A stretch of 64,000 bases of DNA from Pantoea sp. At-9b (GTDB taxonomy: Bacteria > Pseudomonadota > Gammaproteobacteria > Enterobacterales > Enterobacteriaceae). Numbering within the stretch: the stretch's first letter is position 1; each line of letters begins with the position of its first letter. The position numbers and the translations under genes are program-made. The notes beneath the pieces are model-generated. The model saw nothing but the letters and a program-made list of their open reading frames with translations, searched no databases and was not told where the DNA came from. Below, in pieces: positions 17,518-26,061 of the stretch. The stretch spans positions 729,954 to 793,953 of the forward strand of contig NC_014838.1 in NCBI RefSeq assembly GCF_000175935.2, read 5' to 3'.

Positions 17518-18821
17518 CTGCGCGCCCCGTAACCATTCAGGATGGCGTTCAGTACCACGGCGGTAAAGCCACCGAGGAAAATGCCGCTGTCGAAAATCAG
17601 TTTTAAAGACGGCGGCAGTAGGTGAAAAATCGCCGGAAAGGCCATTGGCACAATGCCGACCGCAATTGAGACAGAGATAATCAGGATATTCTTTTCATTG
17701 CTGAAATCGGTGTTTTTCAGCTCCTGTATACCGGCGCTGATGGTCATACCAAACATCAGAATGCCTACCCCACCTAATACCGGGCTGGGAATGGCCGCAA
17801 TGATCGCACCCAGTTTAGGGAACACGCCCAGAACCACCAGAATCCCCCCCGCCGCAATCAGCACCACCCGACTGGTCACTTTTGTCAGCATGATCAGACC
17901 CGCATTCTGCGAAAACGCGTTGTACGGAAAGCTGTTCAGACACCCACCGAACAACGTGGACAGTCCGTCGGCGCGGATGGCATCTGCCAGGCGGCGTGAG
18001 GTGGTTGGCTGGCCGATCAGTTTGTCGATCAACAACACGTTGCCGGTGGTTTCGGTCATCACAATCAGCATCGACAGACACATCACCACAATCGGCGCAA
18101 TATGAAACTCAGGCAGGCCAAAGGCGAATGGCAAGCTAAAACCCAGCCACCCGGCACTGGCAACCGCCGAAAAATCCGTCATGCCACACAGGTATGCCAA
18201 TACTGAGCCACAAAACAACCCAACCAGGATGCTGAAATTACGCATTACCCCCCGAGTGACGCAGTAGAAAATCAGGGTGAGGATTAAGGTTCCTGCCCCC
18301 AGCAGCAACTTATCGATGCTGGCGAAATCAGGCGCATCGGGATTGCCACCGCCCAACCAGATCGCGGCAGCGGGCATCAGCGAAATACCGATCAAGGTAA
18401 TGACACAGCCAATCACCACTGGCGGAAAAAATCGCACCAACTGGCTGAAAATCGGTGCCACCAGCAAAGTAAATAACCCACAGGCCATTGCCGCACCGAA
18501 TACTGAAGTGATGCCAAATTCATGACCGACCATCAGCATTGGCCCCAATACCACGAAAGAGCAGCCCTGAATCAACGGCAAACGCGCACCAAAACGGCCG
18601 ATGCCCACTGATTGCAAAATGGTGGCTAATCCCGAAGTCAGTAAACAGGCATTAATCAGTACCATGGTTTCGCTCGCTGAGAGTTTCAGCGCTGCGGCCA
18701 GAATCAACGGAACCGTCACCGTTCCTGCATACATGACTAACACATGTTGAAATCCCAACGACAAAATACGCCTGGCAGTGAGCGGATTATCTGCCTGCCC
18801 GCTGTTTAACACGTTTTCCAT
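17514..18821 (-). CDS. NCS2-family nucleobase permease (xanthine/uracil type)
   Basis: A 435-aa NCS2 (nucleobase:cation symporter-2) transporter with about 14 membrane segments. The conserved QHVLVMYAGTVTVPLI segment lies at residues 24-39; the substrate motif region with METTGNVLL-like sequence (MTETTGNVLLID) is near 250 and NAFSQNAGLI near 300. These resemble purine (xanthine/urate) rather than uracil carriers. AGGGGG lies upstream of the ATG at 18821. It is co-transcribed with the deaminase and divergent from a LysR gene at 18932, which probably controls both. Confidence 0.88.
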   Translation of the reverse strand: MENVLNSGQADNPLTARRILSLGFQHVLVMYAGTVTVPLILAAALKLSASETMVLINACLLTSGLATILQSVGIGRFGARLPLIQGCSFVVLGPMLMVGHEFGITSVFGAAMACGLFTLLVAPIFSQLVRFFPPVVIGCVITLIGISLMPAAAIWLGGGNPDAPDFASIDKLLLGAGTLILTLIFYCVTRGVMRNFSILVGLFCGSVLAYLCGMTDFSAVASAGWLGFSLPFAFGLPEFHIAPIVVMCLSMLIVMTETTGNVLLIDKLIGQPTTSRRLADAIRADGLSTLFGGCLNSFPYNAFSQNAGLIMLTKVTSRVVLIAAGGILVVLGVFPKLGAIIAAIPSPVLGGVGILMFGMTISAGIQELKNTDFSNEKNILIISVSIAVGIVPMAFPAIFHLLPPSLKLIFDSGIFLGGFTAVVLNAILNGYGARR

Positions 18822-18931
18822 ACCACCCCCTAAAAATGCAATATCGAATGATTGACCGCTCGACTATATGTAATTAAAAATGGCAACTGATAATTAGCTG
18901 CTTTCAATAAAACTGAAAGGTTGGGCGTCAG

Positions 18932-19846
18932 ATGAAGTATTCATTGGATCAACTTATGACTTTCGAGCAAGTCGCTCGCTCAGGGTCATTTTCTGCGGCC
19001 GCACGGGTGATGAAGCGTTCGCAATCATCGGTGAATATGGCGATGAGTAATCTTGAGGATGAATTTAACGTCAGTCTGTTTGTACGTTCGCCGCGCCAGA
19101 TCAGCCTTACCCCGGAAGGCAACACCCTGCGGGAATATGTGAAAACAGTGCTGGAACAATGCAATGCATTGGAGCAGCGCGTTAGCGCTTTCAACATCGC
19201 AACCGAGGCGCACGTCAGCCTGGCGATCGAAGTGCCCTATACCACGGTTGCCGCCGTACTATACGAATTTGCTATGCATTTTCCTGACGTGGATATCCAT
19301 GTCCGCGAGCCGTTTCAGGGCGATGTGGAAGCGATGGTGCGCAAAAATGAGGTGGATGTCGGGATCTCAATGGCGCGCCCGGTGGACAGTGACACCATTG
19401 AGTTCGCGCAGTTAGGCAAACTGATCATGGTGCATGTCGTCAGTTCACAACATCCGTTAGCCCAACGCCTGCCGGTATCCTTTGCCGATCTTCACCGCTG
19501 GCGGCATATCACGTTTGGCGAACAGCAGAAGACCATTTCTACCACCGAATATCTCGGCAGCCCGATGACCTGGCGCGTGGAGAGTTATAACGCCATGATT
19601 GATGCTGCAATTGCCGGCCTGGGCTGGGCCTCCCTACCCCGCATATTTGTACAACGTGAATTGGAACAAGGCGTACTGACCGAATTGCGGCAACAGGAAT
19701 ATCCGCATACCGACTGGATTGTGGGCGTAGATCTGTTGTGGTCACGCAAAAAGAAACCGGGTCGGGCGCTAAGCTGGCTGATCGATCGTTTAATTAAAAA
19801 TAAAATATTTGAACGCGATGCAGCAGGAAATAGCACAACACTTTAA
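18932..19846 (+). CDS. LysR-type regulator divergent from nucleobase permease
   Basis: A 304-aa LysR regulator with HTH at residues about 4-62 (TFEQVARSGSFSAAARVMKRSQSSV) and an effector-binding domain from about 90. It faces the permease-deaminase operon across 110 bases, the usual arrangement for a LysR regulator and its target, so it probably answers to a purine-type ligand. The ribosome-binding site is poor (AAGG about 14 bases upstream). No gene follows for about 400 bases. Confidence 0.88.
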   Translation: MKYSLDQLMTFEQVARSGSFSAAARVMKRSQSSVNMAMSNLEDEFNVSLFVRSPRQISLTPEGNTLREYVKTVLEQCNALEQRVSAFNIATEAHVSLAIEVPYTTVAAVLYEFAMHFPDVDIHVREPFQGDVEAMVRKNEVDVGISMARPVDSDTIEFAQLGKLIMVHVVSSQHPLAQRLPVSFADLHRWRHITFGEQQKTISTTEYLGSPMTWRVESYNAMIDAAIAGLGWASLPRIFVQRELEQGVLTELRQQEYPHTDWIVGVDLLWSRKKKPGRALSWLIDRLIKNKIFERDAAGNSTTL

Positions 19847-20147
19847 ACAACAGGAACAGTAACGGGTATGGATTTTCATTGGGTCGTCCATTAAAATATG
19901 GATTAATTACAGTACGTTATATCAGTTTTCACTTCCTTTTCTCGATAATTTCCTTCACGCTGATTATTATCACAGCCGAAAATGATAATTATCGGGTTGA
20001 TAGCATCAGGTTAATTCATCGTTTTTATTTATGTCTTTATTCATTCACACGCACTAAACCCTCGCCTGGGATTAAAAATCTAATCATCACGGTCAATTTA
20101 ATTCGCCGATCATTATCTGTACACCGCTGTCCTCGTTGCTATTATAG

Positions 20148-20243
20148 CGACGCAAAGCACACACACAGCAACGTGCTGCGTACGAGATTTTTCCTTAATT
20201 AACTGTGCAGCATTTCAACCCGCCTCGTGCGGGTTTTTCTTTT
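20148..20243 (+). ncRNA. Candidate small RNA (about 90 nt)
   Basis: Speculative. TATTAT (20140-20145) could be a -10 box, and the interval ends in a textbook intrinsic terminator. Before it lie a GC-containing stem candidate (GCAACG/CGTTGC-like pieces) and a T-rich single-stranded stretch (ATTTTTCCTTAATTAA) that would suit an Hfq site. No convincing -35, and I do not recognise a known sRNA sequence. Confidence 0.25.
20219..20243 (+). terminator. Intrinsic terminator
   Basis: Stem CCCGC/GCGGG with a 5-base CTCGT loop, followed by TTTTTCTTTT. It is the clearest rho-independent terminator in the window. It reads on the plus strand and so ends either a long LysR 3' UTR or a small RNA, not the minus-strand CMD-domain gene that stops 10 bases later. 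Confidence 0.8.
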
Positions 20244-20253
20244 ATGTCAGCAC

Positions 20254-21042
20254 TCATTTGATGGATAAATTACGTTGACCGAAAATTTCCTTCGCAGCAA
20301 AAATCCCGTTAAGCGCCGCCGGGAATCCGGCATAAATCGCCATTTGCTGAATAACCTCAACAATTTCTGACGGCGTTGCTCCAACATTTAACGCAGCACT
20401 AATATGTACTTTTAACTGCGGTTGGGCCGTTCCCATGGCGGTCAGCATCGAAATAATCACCAGCTCTTTGGTGCGGTTATCCAAAACGGAGCGCGACAAT
20501 ATATCTCTGTAGGAGAACTCAACCACAAATCGGGCCAGGTCAGGCGCAATATCCTGCAGGCTTTGCACCACGTTCTTCCCTGCACCAGCACTTATCGTTT
20601 CAAGAGCGGCCATTCCTACGGCATAACGATCAACCGCAGCAGCCTGTGATTCAGGCATAAAATGCAGTTTGCGCGCGGTAAAGACTTCATCTGCCAGTCC
20701 CACGGCGTTTCCAGCAGCAGGAAAACCGGCAAAAACCGCACACAGCATAACGATTTCGATGATAGCCTCCGGCTCGCATCCCACATTGAGTGCGCCTGCC
20801 AGATGATATTTGAGTTGTGGCTGCGCATTTCCCATCGCTGCAAGCGCCGCAACAGTGCACAGTTGGCGCGTCGGCAAGTTAAGTTCGCGACGAGTCATAA
20901 TCTCGCCGTAGCAAAACTCAACGATAAAACGAGCCAGATCCGGTGCGACTTCCTGCATTTTCTGCAGTGGGCCATCATAATTTTCCCCACCCACCCACTG
21001 CAAAATTTCCAGACCTGAATCATAGCGTGTTGATATTGACAT
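20254..21042 (-). CDS. Tandem carboxymuconolactone decarboxylase-fold protein
   Basis: A 262-aa protein made of two similar CMD/AhpD-type domains (residues about 25-125 and 155-255). Parallel motifs are APDLARFIVEF / APDLARFVVEF and GNAQPQLKYHLAGALNVG / GTAQPQLKVHISAALNVG, so it is an internal duplication. Neither copy has the CxxC of AhpD peroxidases, which favours a decarboxylase or hydrolase-like role over a thiol redox role. AGGAGA precedes the ATG at 21042. It is divergent from a LysR gene. Substrate unknown; the family handles gamma-carboxymuconolactone in aromatic degradation, but no other pathway gene is near. Confidence 0.83.
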   Translation of the reverse strand: MSISTRYDSGLEILQWVGGENYDGPLQKMQEVAPDLARFIVEFCYGEIMTRRELNLPTRQLCTVAALAAMGNAQPQLKYHLAGALNVGCEPEAIIEIVMLCAVFAGFPAAGNAVGLADEVFTARKLHFMPESQAAAVDRYAVGMAALETISAGAGKNVVQSLQDIAPDLARFVVEFSYRDILSRSVLDNRTKELVIISMLTAMGTAQPQLKVHISAALNVGATPSEIVEVIQQMAIYAGFPAALNGIFAAKEIFGQRNLSIK

Positions 21043-21128
21043 GGTTTTCTCCTGAGATAATTGACATAACCCACTCTACAATTCAGCCACACATGTTTCG
21101 AATACCCTTTTTGTGATACCTTTTCGGT

Positions 21129-22025
21129 ATGAACAACGCCATCGATCTTCGCCAGTTTCGCTACTTCCTTGCGGTCAGTGAGGAACGCCACTTTGGTCGC
21201 GCAGCGCAACGATTACATATTTCTCAGCCACCGCTCAGCCGACAGATTCGTCAGCTTGAGGAACAACTGGGCGTGGCATTATTTGTACGCAACGCCAGCG
21301 GCGTAGTTCTGACTCTCGCGGGAGAAAAGTTCCTTCCAGAAGTGAAGCGCACTCTGGCACAGGCGGAAAAAGCGATTGCCGCAGCCAGGTCGGCGCAGGA
21401 CGCAGCACAAGGAAAATTGGTTATTGGCTACACCACGGTGTTTGATCGCAGCGTTTTCCCCGACGTGTTTAACCGCTTTCAGCAGCGCTTTCCCAACTGG
21501 CAATTGATCACCACCGGAAATCACTCCATAAACCTGGTGAGGAGTATCAGAAACGGCGTGATGGATGTGGCGTTTATTGGTTTACACACTGAGGTTGAGG
21601 GTCTTGAGTCTGAGGTGGTTCATCAAGAAGAAATGGTTGTTGCGCTCCCCGCAAAACATCCTCTGGCACGTAAAAGGAAGATCAGCTTTAACGAACTCAA
21701 TGAGGAAGCGATGTTCTGGTTCGAACGTTCGTTAAACCCCGGCTTTTATGATTATTGCCAGACGTTCTTTAACCGCATCGCCTTCCGGCCCAGAATGCTA
21801 CCCGAGCCGCCAGATCATCACATCCTGCTTGGATTGATTGCAGAGGGTAAGGGTTTCGCACTTATCCCATCATCACTGAAAAATATTAAACGTCAGGGCG
21901 TCGTATTTCGCGAACTGAAGCCAGCAACCGATACTTTCTCCATTGGTATCAGCCTGGTATTTCTTAAATCTAATCCCTCTCCGGCCCTGCAATCTTTTCT
22001 GACAATGGTCAGAAATGAATTATAA
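21129..22025 (+). CDS. LysR-type regulator divergent from CMD-domain gene
   Basis: A 298-aa LysR regulator starting MNNAIDLRQFRYFLAVSEERHFGRAAQRLHISQ (HTH about 7-65). This N-terminus and the PEPPDHHILLGLIAEGKGFALIPSS segment resemble the CatM/BenM/TfdR branch that controls aromatic catabolism. That agrees with its position facing a carboxymuconolactone decarboxylase-like gene across 86 bases. The ligand is not known. Confidence 0.88.
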   Translation: MNNAIDLRQFRYFLAVSEERHFGRAAQRLHISQPPLSRQIRQLEEQLGVALFVRNASGVVLTLAGEKFLPEVKRTLAQAEKAIAAARSAQDAAQGKLVIGYTTVFDRSVFPDVFNRFQQRFPNWQLITTGNHSINLVRSIRNGVMDVAFIGLHTEVEGLESEVVHQEEMVVALPAKHPLARKRKISFNELNEEAMFWFERSLNPGFYDYCQTFFNRIAFRPRMLPEPPDHHILLGLIAEGKGFALIPSSLKNIKRQGVVFRELKPATDTFSIGISLVFLKSNPSPALQSFLTMVRNEL

Positions 22026-22160
22026 CGCCCCCCAATACAGCATTAACTTCCTTCGTTTTTAGTCAGCTCCGCCGCAGGGCAGACGTAAAGAATCCGTTAA
22101 TACAAATAAAAATGACAAAATCTGGTGACAAGCCTATGATAATCAACTTAAAAAGTTTGG

Positions 22161-22174
22161 CCGGTAATGACCGG
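22161..22174. repeat. Small hairpin upstream of EAL gene
   Basis: CCGGT/ACCGG with a 4-base AATG loop, flanked by TTGG and CCAA that could extend it imperfectly. It lies 77 bases before the EAL gene and could be in its 5' leader. Minor feature. Confidence 0.35.
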
Positions 22175-22250
22175 AATAACCAACTCAGCAGATTTCAATG
22201 ATTCGTTTTCATTTTAATTTTCGCATCTGAATCAGGGTCAGGGCGGAGGG

Positions 22251-24044
22251 ATGATGTACATAAACGACAGTAGCGATGCGGGCTCCCAGCATCTTGCGTT
22301 GCAGGTGCTGCGGGATCCGGATGAAAGCCGGGATGATGTACTGAGAAAATTTACCAGCCTCGTCAGTAAAACATTGGGGATCCCCAGCAGTTTTATTTCG
22401 GTCATGGATGACGACCACCAATACATAAAGGCTGCACATAACTTTGTGGTGGGAAAGACCGCCCGGGTAGATTCAATGTGCCAACACGTGGTGGATGGCG
22501 ATGGTGCCATGGTGGTGCCTGATACCTGGCAGGATACGCGTTTTGCCACCAATCCCTATGTGACCGGGGAACCCTTTGTCCGGTTTTACGCCGGGGTGCC
22601 GTTAAAGAATCGCGAAGGCCTGGTGCTTGGCAGCCTGTGCGTGGTTGACCGTGAATCCCACCCTTTCAGCCCGGATCAGTTGATTACCCTTAAGTTACTC
22701 GCTGAACTGGTGATGTCATTTCTTGAAGCCTGGCATGCCGTCGGTTATACCGACCCGGTGACCGGTCTGCCCAACCGTCAGCGTTTGATACGTGACCTGC
22801 AATCTCTTTCATCTTCCGGTGATACCGCACCGCGCCGCTTGGTGTTGATCGACTGTATTGATATGCCCAGAGCGTATGAGTTGGCTCGCTCCCTGGGTAT
22901 GGCACCGGTTGAGGGACTGTTGAAAGATGTCGCCACCTTGCTGCCGCTGCGGCTGCGTCCTGGTAATGACGCGTTGCTCTATACCATCGCGACCGGCCGC
23001 TTTGCGGTGTTGACGAAGCATGACAGTCGATTAAGTGCCGCCTGGGTGGCCGCAAGGCTGGAGGGGATCAGTGCGGATATGGGCGAGGGGCTGTCCGTCG
23101 ACCTGACCACGCACGCCGGGGAAACTGACTTTATCCCTGGCCGACTTTCAGCGCATGAAATTCTCCGCCGTGCGGTCAGTGCGCTGCATGAAGCGATCTG
23201 CCGCAGCGTACCTGCCATGAGTTTCAGCCTGGCGTCGGATGAACGCCGGACCGAAGATTTCACCCTCGTGAATGATCTGGCATCGGCCCTGAAGCATGAT
23301 CGGGAACTGTATCTGGTTTATCAGCCTAAAATTTGTTTGCAGAGCGGTGAGCCGCTCGGTCTGGAAGCGCTGATCCGCTGGTCGCATCCGCTCAGAGGGG
23401 AATTGTCACCGGCAGAATTTATTCCGCTGGTGGAACCCACCACCTTAATGGAAGAACTGACGGAATGGGTTGTTTTCCATGCCATTGACCGTCTGAAGCG
23501 CCTGAAAAATAGCGCGATTCAGTTGCCCATCACCGTCAATGTCAGCGTCAGAGATTTCAGCAAAAAAGGGTTTGCCGACTGGCTCGAAAAACTGATGATT
23601 GATGCCCGCTTACCAACATCCCTGCTGGGCATTGAGTGTCTGGAAACCGAACGAATTATTGAAAGCCCCGCCGCCATTGATGGACTGGAGATGCTTAAAT
23701 TGCGTGGGTTCGGCATCTCACTTGATGACTTCGGCACCGGTTACAGCAACATCAGCTATCTTCGTCGCATGCCGTTGGATGTCATCAAACTGGACCGCTC
23801 CATCATCAACGGCCTGTCGACCGACACCGCTTCTCGCATCATCACCAAAAGCATCATCGCCATGTTGAAAGAGCTGGATTATATGGTGCTGGCGGAAGGG
23901 GTGGAAAACAGGGAAACCCTTGAGGCGTTGAAAGAGTTTGGCTGTGACCAGGCGCAGGGTTATTTCTACTCCCACCCACTGCGGGAGGAAGAGCTGGATA
24001 ACTGGCTGGCCTGGAAACTGCGTAACGTTACTTGTCAGCGTTAA
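22251..24044 (+). CDS. GAF-GGDEF(degenerate)-EAL cyclic-di-GMP phosphodiesterase
   Basis: 597 aa in three parts. A GAF sensor domain spans about 10-155; a GGDEF-like domain about 165-320 starts with TDPVTGLPNRQRL but has GRFAVL where GGDEF should be, so no cyclase activity is expected. The EAL domain about 340-590 has intact catalytic motifs: LEALIRW, the DDFGTGYSN acidic pair, IKLDRS and LAEGVE. It should hydrolyse c-di-GMP, perhaps gated by a ligand or redox cue at the GAF domain. There is no membrane segment, so it is cytoplasmic. GGAG favours the second ATG (22254). It ends 6 bases from convergent bdcA. Confidence 0.9.
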   Translation: MMYINDSSDAGSQHLALQVLRDPDESRDDVLRKFTSLVSKTLGIPSSFISVMDDDHQYIKAAHNFVVGKTARVDSMCQHVVDGDGAMVVPDTWQDTRFATNPYVTGEPFVRFYAGVPLKNREGLVLGSLCVVDRESHPFSPDQLITLKLLAELVMSFLEAWHAVGYTDPVTGLPNRQRLIRDLQSLSSSGDTAPRRLVLIDCIDMPRAYELARSLGMAPVEGLLKDVATLLPLRLRPGNDALLYTIATGRFAVLTKHDSRLSAAWVAARLEGISADMGEGLSVDLTTHAGETDFIPGRLSAHEILRRAVSALHEAICRSVPAMSFSLASDERRTEDFTLVNDLASALKHDRELYLVYQPKICLQSGEPLGLEALIRWSHPLRGELSPAEFIPLVEPTTLMEELTEWVVFHAIDRLKRLKNSAIQLPITVNVSVRDFSKKGFADWLEKLMIDARLPTSLLGIECLETERIIESPAAIDGLEMLKLRGFGISLDDFGTGYSNISYLRRMPLDVIKLDRSIINGLSTDTASRIITKSIIAMLKELDYMVLAEGVENRETLEALKEFGCDQAQGYFYSHPLREEELDNWLAWKLRNVTCQR

Positions 24045-24050
24045 CCCTGA

Positions 24051-24764
24051 TCAGGCACCAAATGCGCCGTCGATGGTATGCATGGCACCGGTCACGAAAC
24101 CGGCTTCCGGACCCGCCAGCCATGCCACCATCCCGGCCACTTCTTCCGGTCGCCCGTGGCGTTTGATCGCCATAAAGCCGTGCATCAACTCTTTCAATGG
24201 CCCTTCCGCTGGGTTGGCATCGGTATCAATCGGCCCTGGCTGAACCACATTGATAGTGATGCCGCGCGGGCCGAAATCACGAGCCAGCCCGCGCGCCATG
24301 CCCTGAAGGGCTGATTTGCTCAGGGCGTATGAAGCCATACCGGGTACCGACATGCGGTCGCCGTTCACCGAACCCATGATGATGATGCGTCCCCCTTCCG
24401 GCATCTGGCGTGCCGCTTCGACAGAGGCAAAATAGGGTGCGTTGATATTGATACGAAACAACCGCTCAACTTCGTCGGGGTCCTGTTCTAACGCATCACC
24501 AAAGGCGATGATCCCTGCATTGACCACCAGGATATCCAGGGGGCCACTGTCGCGCACTCTGGCAATCACCGCATCACGGTCGGCGCTGTCGGTCTGAAAA
24601 GCCTGGCTGCCCGTTTCCTGCGCCAGTCGTCTGGCGGCCTCGGGCGAACCGGCATACGTGAACAAGACCGTTGCACCCTCTGCGGCGAAACGCCGCACAA
24701 TCGCCGCACCGATTCCCCGACTGCCGCCCAGCACCAGCACTGACTTACCGTTAAAATAAGACAT
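24051..24764 (-). CDS. bdcA: BdcA, c-di-GMP-binding biofilm dispersal SDR
   Basis: A 237-aa SDR, the same length as E. coli BdcA (YjgI) and near-identical over long stretches, for example GMARGLARDFGPRGITINVV and the C-terminus TGAMHTIDGAFGA. Cofactor motif GGSRGIG and catalytic YALSK are present. BdcA is reported to bind c-di-GMP and promote biofilm dispersal, and can act as an oxidoreductase. The start at 24764 (MSYFNGK) has AGGAG 7 bases upstream; the 24812 start is not needed. The E. coli partner repressor bdcR is absent here; an EAL phosphodiesterase is the convergent neighbour instead. Confidence 0.9.
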   Translation of the reverse strand: MSYFNGKSVLVLGGSRGIGAAIVRRFAAEGATVLFTYAGSPEAARRLAQETGSQAFQTDSADRDAVIARVRDSGPLDILVVNAGIIAFGDALEQDPDEVERLFRININAPYFASVEAARQMPEGGRIIIMGSVNGDRMSVPGMASYALSKSALQGMARGLARDFGPRGITINVVQPGPIDTDANPAEGPLKELMHGFMAIKRHGRPEEVAGMVAWLAGPEAGFVTGAMHTIDGAFGA

Positions 24765-24917
24765 CAGGCACTCCTTCATGACTTGAGGTAGCCGCCATTG
24801 GCTACGATGCACACAGTTTAGTCGACGTTCGCAGCACGTTAGCGGACAAACGCTTCGGCGGTCGCGTTTCTGGACCAGCGAAAACTTTATCTTTCAAAAT
24901 CAACTCACCCGGCGTAA

Positions 24918-24949
24918 CCTATATATAAACCATATACGTTTCATATAGG
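24918..24949. promoter_or_regulatory. Inverted repeat just upstream of the ParD-like gene
   Basis: Arms CCTATAT and ATATAGG with a nested imperfect repeat (AAAC...GTTT) between them. It ends 2 bases before the ATG at 24952. The position suits an autoregulatory operator for the ParD-like protein. Confidence 0.5.
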
Positions 24950-24951
24950 CG

Positions 24952-25203
24952 ATGATGATGGGAATCGTAAAAATCTCCGATCTGATGCATGAGAACCTGC
25001 GCGTGGCGAGCACCGCGCTGAGTCGTTCCATCAATGCGCAGGCGGAACACTGGATGAAAATCGGCATGCTGGCCGAACTCTATCCCCAGCTCAGTCACCA
25101 GGAGCTGACGCGCCTGTTAATGCGCGTGGAAATCGATGGCGGCTCCGATCTGGCGAAGCTGCTGAATGCTTCTTTACCCACTACGCAGGGAATTGCGCAA
25201 TGA
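24952..25203 (+). CDS. ParD-like antitoxin-type DNA-binding protein
   Basis: An 83-aa protein (MMMGIVKISDLMHENLRVAS, then a helical region) matching the ParD-like family found upstream of extra methionine aminopeptidase genes. The N-terminal VKISDLMHENLR strand-helix resembles ribbon-helix-helix proteins. No ParE toxin is present. Its stop overlaps the map start (ATGA), so the two are translated together. It may be a repressor of the pair through the palindrome just upstream. Start could be any of the three tandem ATGs (24952, 24955, 24958). Confidence 0.8.
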   Translation: MMMGIVKISDLMHENLRVASTALSRSINAQAEHWMKIGMLAELYPQLSHQELTRLLMRVEIDGGSDLAKLLNASLPTTQGIAQ

Positions 25204-25985
25204 ACAACATCAAACTGCACTCCGCGCAGGAAATCGAACTGGCGCGTGCAGCAGGTCACGACGCCGCCAAAGTGCTGGCCATGATCACGCCTTACGTCAA
25301 ACCGGGTGTCACGACCGACGAACTGGATCGTATTTGCCACGATTTCATCGTGAACGAGCTGAAAGTCATTCCGGCCAACATTGGTTATCACGGCTATACC
25401 CGTACCGTCTGCACCTCGATCAACCATGTGGTGTGCCACGGCATTCCCGGCGAGAAAAAGCTGAAAGAGGGAGATATCGTCAATATCGACGTGGCGATTA
25501 TTAAAGATGGCTGGTACGGCGACACCAGCCGTATGTATTTTGTCGGCGCACCGTCGGTACGTGCTAAACGTCTGGTGGAGATCACCTACCAGTCAATGGT
25601 GGCGGGCATACGCGTAGTCAAACCAGGGGCTACGCTGGGTGATATTGGTGCTGCCATCCAGCAGGTGGCGGAAAAAGCCGGTTTCTCGGTGGTGCGTGAA
25701 TATTGTGGGCACGGCGTGGGCGAAATCTATCATGGCGAACCGCAAATTCTGCATTACGGTACGCCGGGCACTGGCCTGGCGCTGGAAGCAGGCATGATTT
25801 TTACCATTGAACCGATGATCAATGCCGGTAAAGCGGGCACCAGCGTGTTGTCCGATGGCTGGACGGTGGTCACCAAGGACCGTTCCCTGTCGGCCCAGTG
25901 GGAACATACGGTGGCGGTGACGGAAAGCGGGTTTGATCTGCTTACGCCGTGGCCGGATGGCACCGGCGCATACGAAGCCATTTGA
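25200..25985 (+). CDS. map: Type I methionine aminopeptidase (accessory copy)
   Basis: A 261-aa M24A aminopeptidase that removes initiator methionine. All metal ligands are visible: Asp in NIDVA (about 99), Asp in GDTSR (about 110), His in CGHGVG (about 173), Glu in TIEPM (about 206) and Glu in QWEHT (about 237). The essential chromosomal map normally lies beside rpsB, so this ParD-linked gene is probably a second copy. It is coupled to the ParD-like gene by an ATGA overlap. Why an extra Map should be paired with an antitoxin-type regulator is not known. Confidence 0.92.
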   Translation: MNNIKLHSAQEIELARAAGHDAAKVLAMITPYVKPGVTTDELDRICHDFIVNELKVIPANIGYHGYTRTVCTSINHVVCHGIPGEKKLKEGDIVNIDVAIIKDGWYGDTSRMYFVGAPSVRAKRLVEITYQSMVAGIRVVKPGATLGDIGAAIQQVAEKAGFSVVREYCGHGVGEIYHGEPQILHYGTPGTGLALEAGMIFTIEPMINAGKAGTSVLSDGWTVVTKDRSLSAQWEHTVAVTESGFDLLTPWPDGTGAYEAI

Positions 25986-25995
25986 TACAACCAGC

Positions 25996-26035
25996 GATGG
26001 CGCTTTTCCTTATCGTCAGGTAGGGTAGCGCCATC
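25996..26035 (+). terminator. Inverted repeat after map
   Basis: 9-bp arms (GATGGCGCT/AGCGCCATC) with a 22-base loop, 10 bases after the map stop, followed by ATTTATTT. The weak T-rich tail could make it a terminator. Its GGTAGGGTAGCGCC flank resembles other intergenic palindromes in this window. Confidence 0.45.
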
Positions 26036-26061
26036 ATTTATTTCAGGGTCAGGATGTCAGT

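Larger units (their letters stand above)
19847..20253. other. 407-base intergenic region
   Basis: AT-rich to about 20100, then more mixed. An open frame at 19879-20202 (107 codons) has no ribosome-binding site and no recognisable protein character, so I do not call it. The 3' part holds a clear intrinsic terminator (20219-20243) some 370 bases beyond the LysR stop, with a TATTAT at 20140-20145 upstream, which together could bound a small RNA of about 90 bases. Confidence 0.5.

Noticed and set aside
19879..20202. Open frame of 107 codons between a LysR gene and the terminator
   Set aside because: No ribosome-binding site, odd composition and no recognisable domain; more likely chance in an AT-rich intergenic stretch.
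20254..21042. AhpD-type alkyl hydroperoxidase
   Set aside because: Both CMD domains lack the CxxC redox motif needed for that activity.
22251..24044. Bifunctional cyclase/phosphodiesterase
   Set aside because: The GGDEF loop is replaced by GRFAVL, so only the EAL half should be active.
24952..25985. A classical ParDE toxin-antitoxin module
   Set aside because: The partner is a methionine aminopeptidase with all metal ligands, not a ParE toxin.
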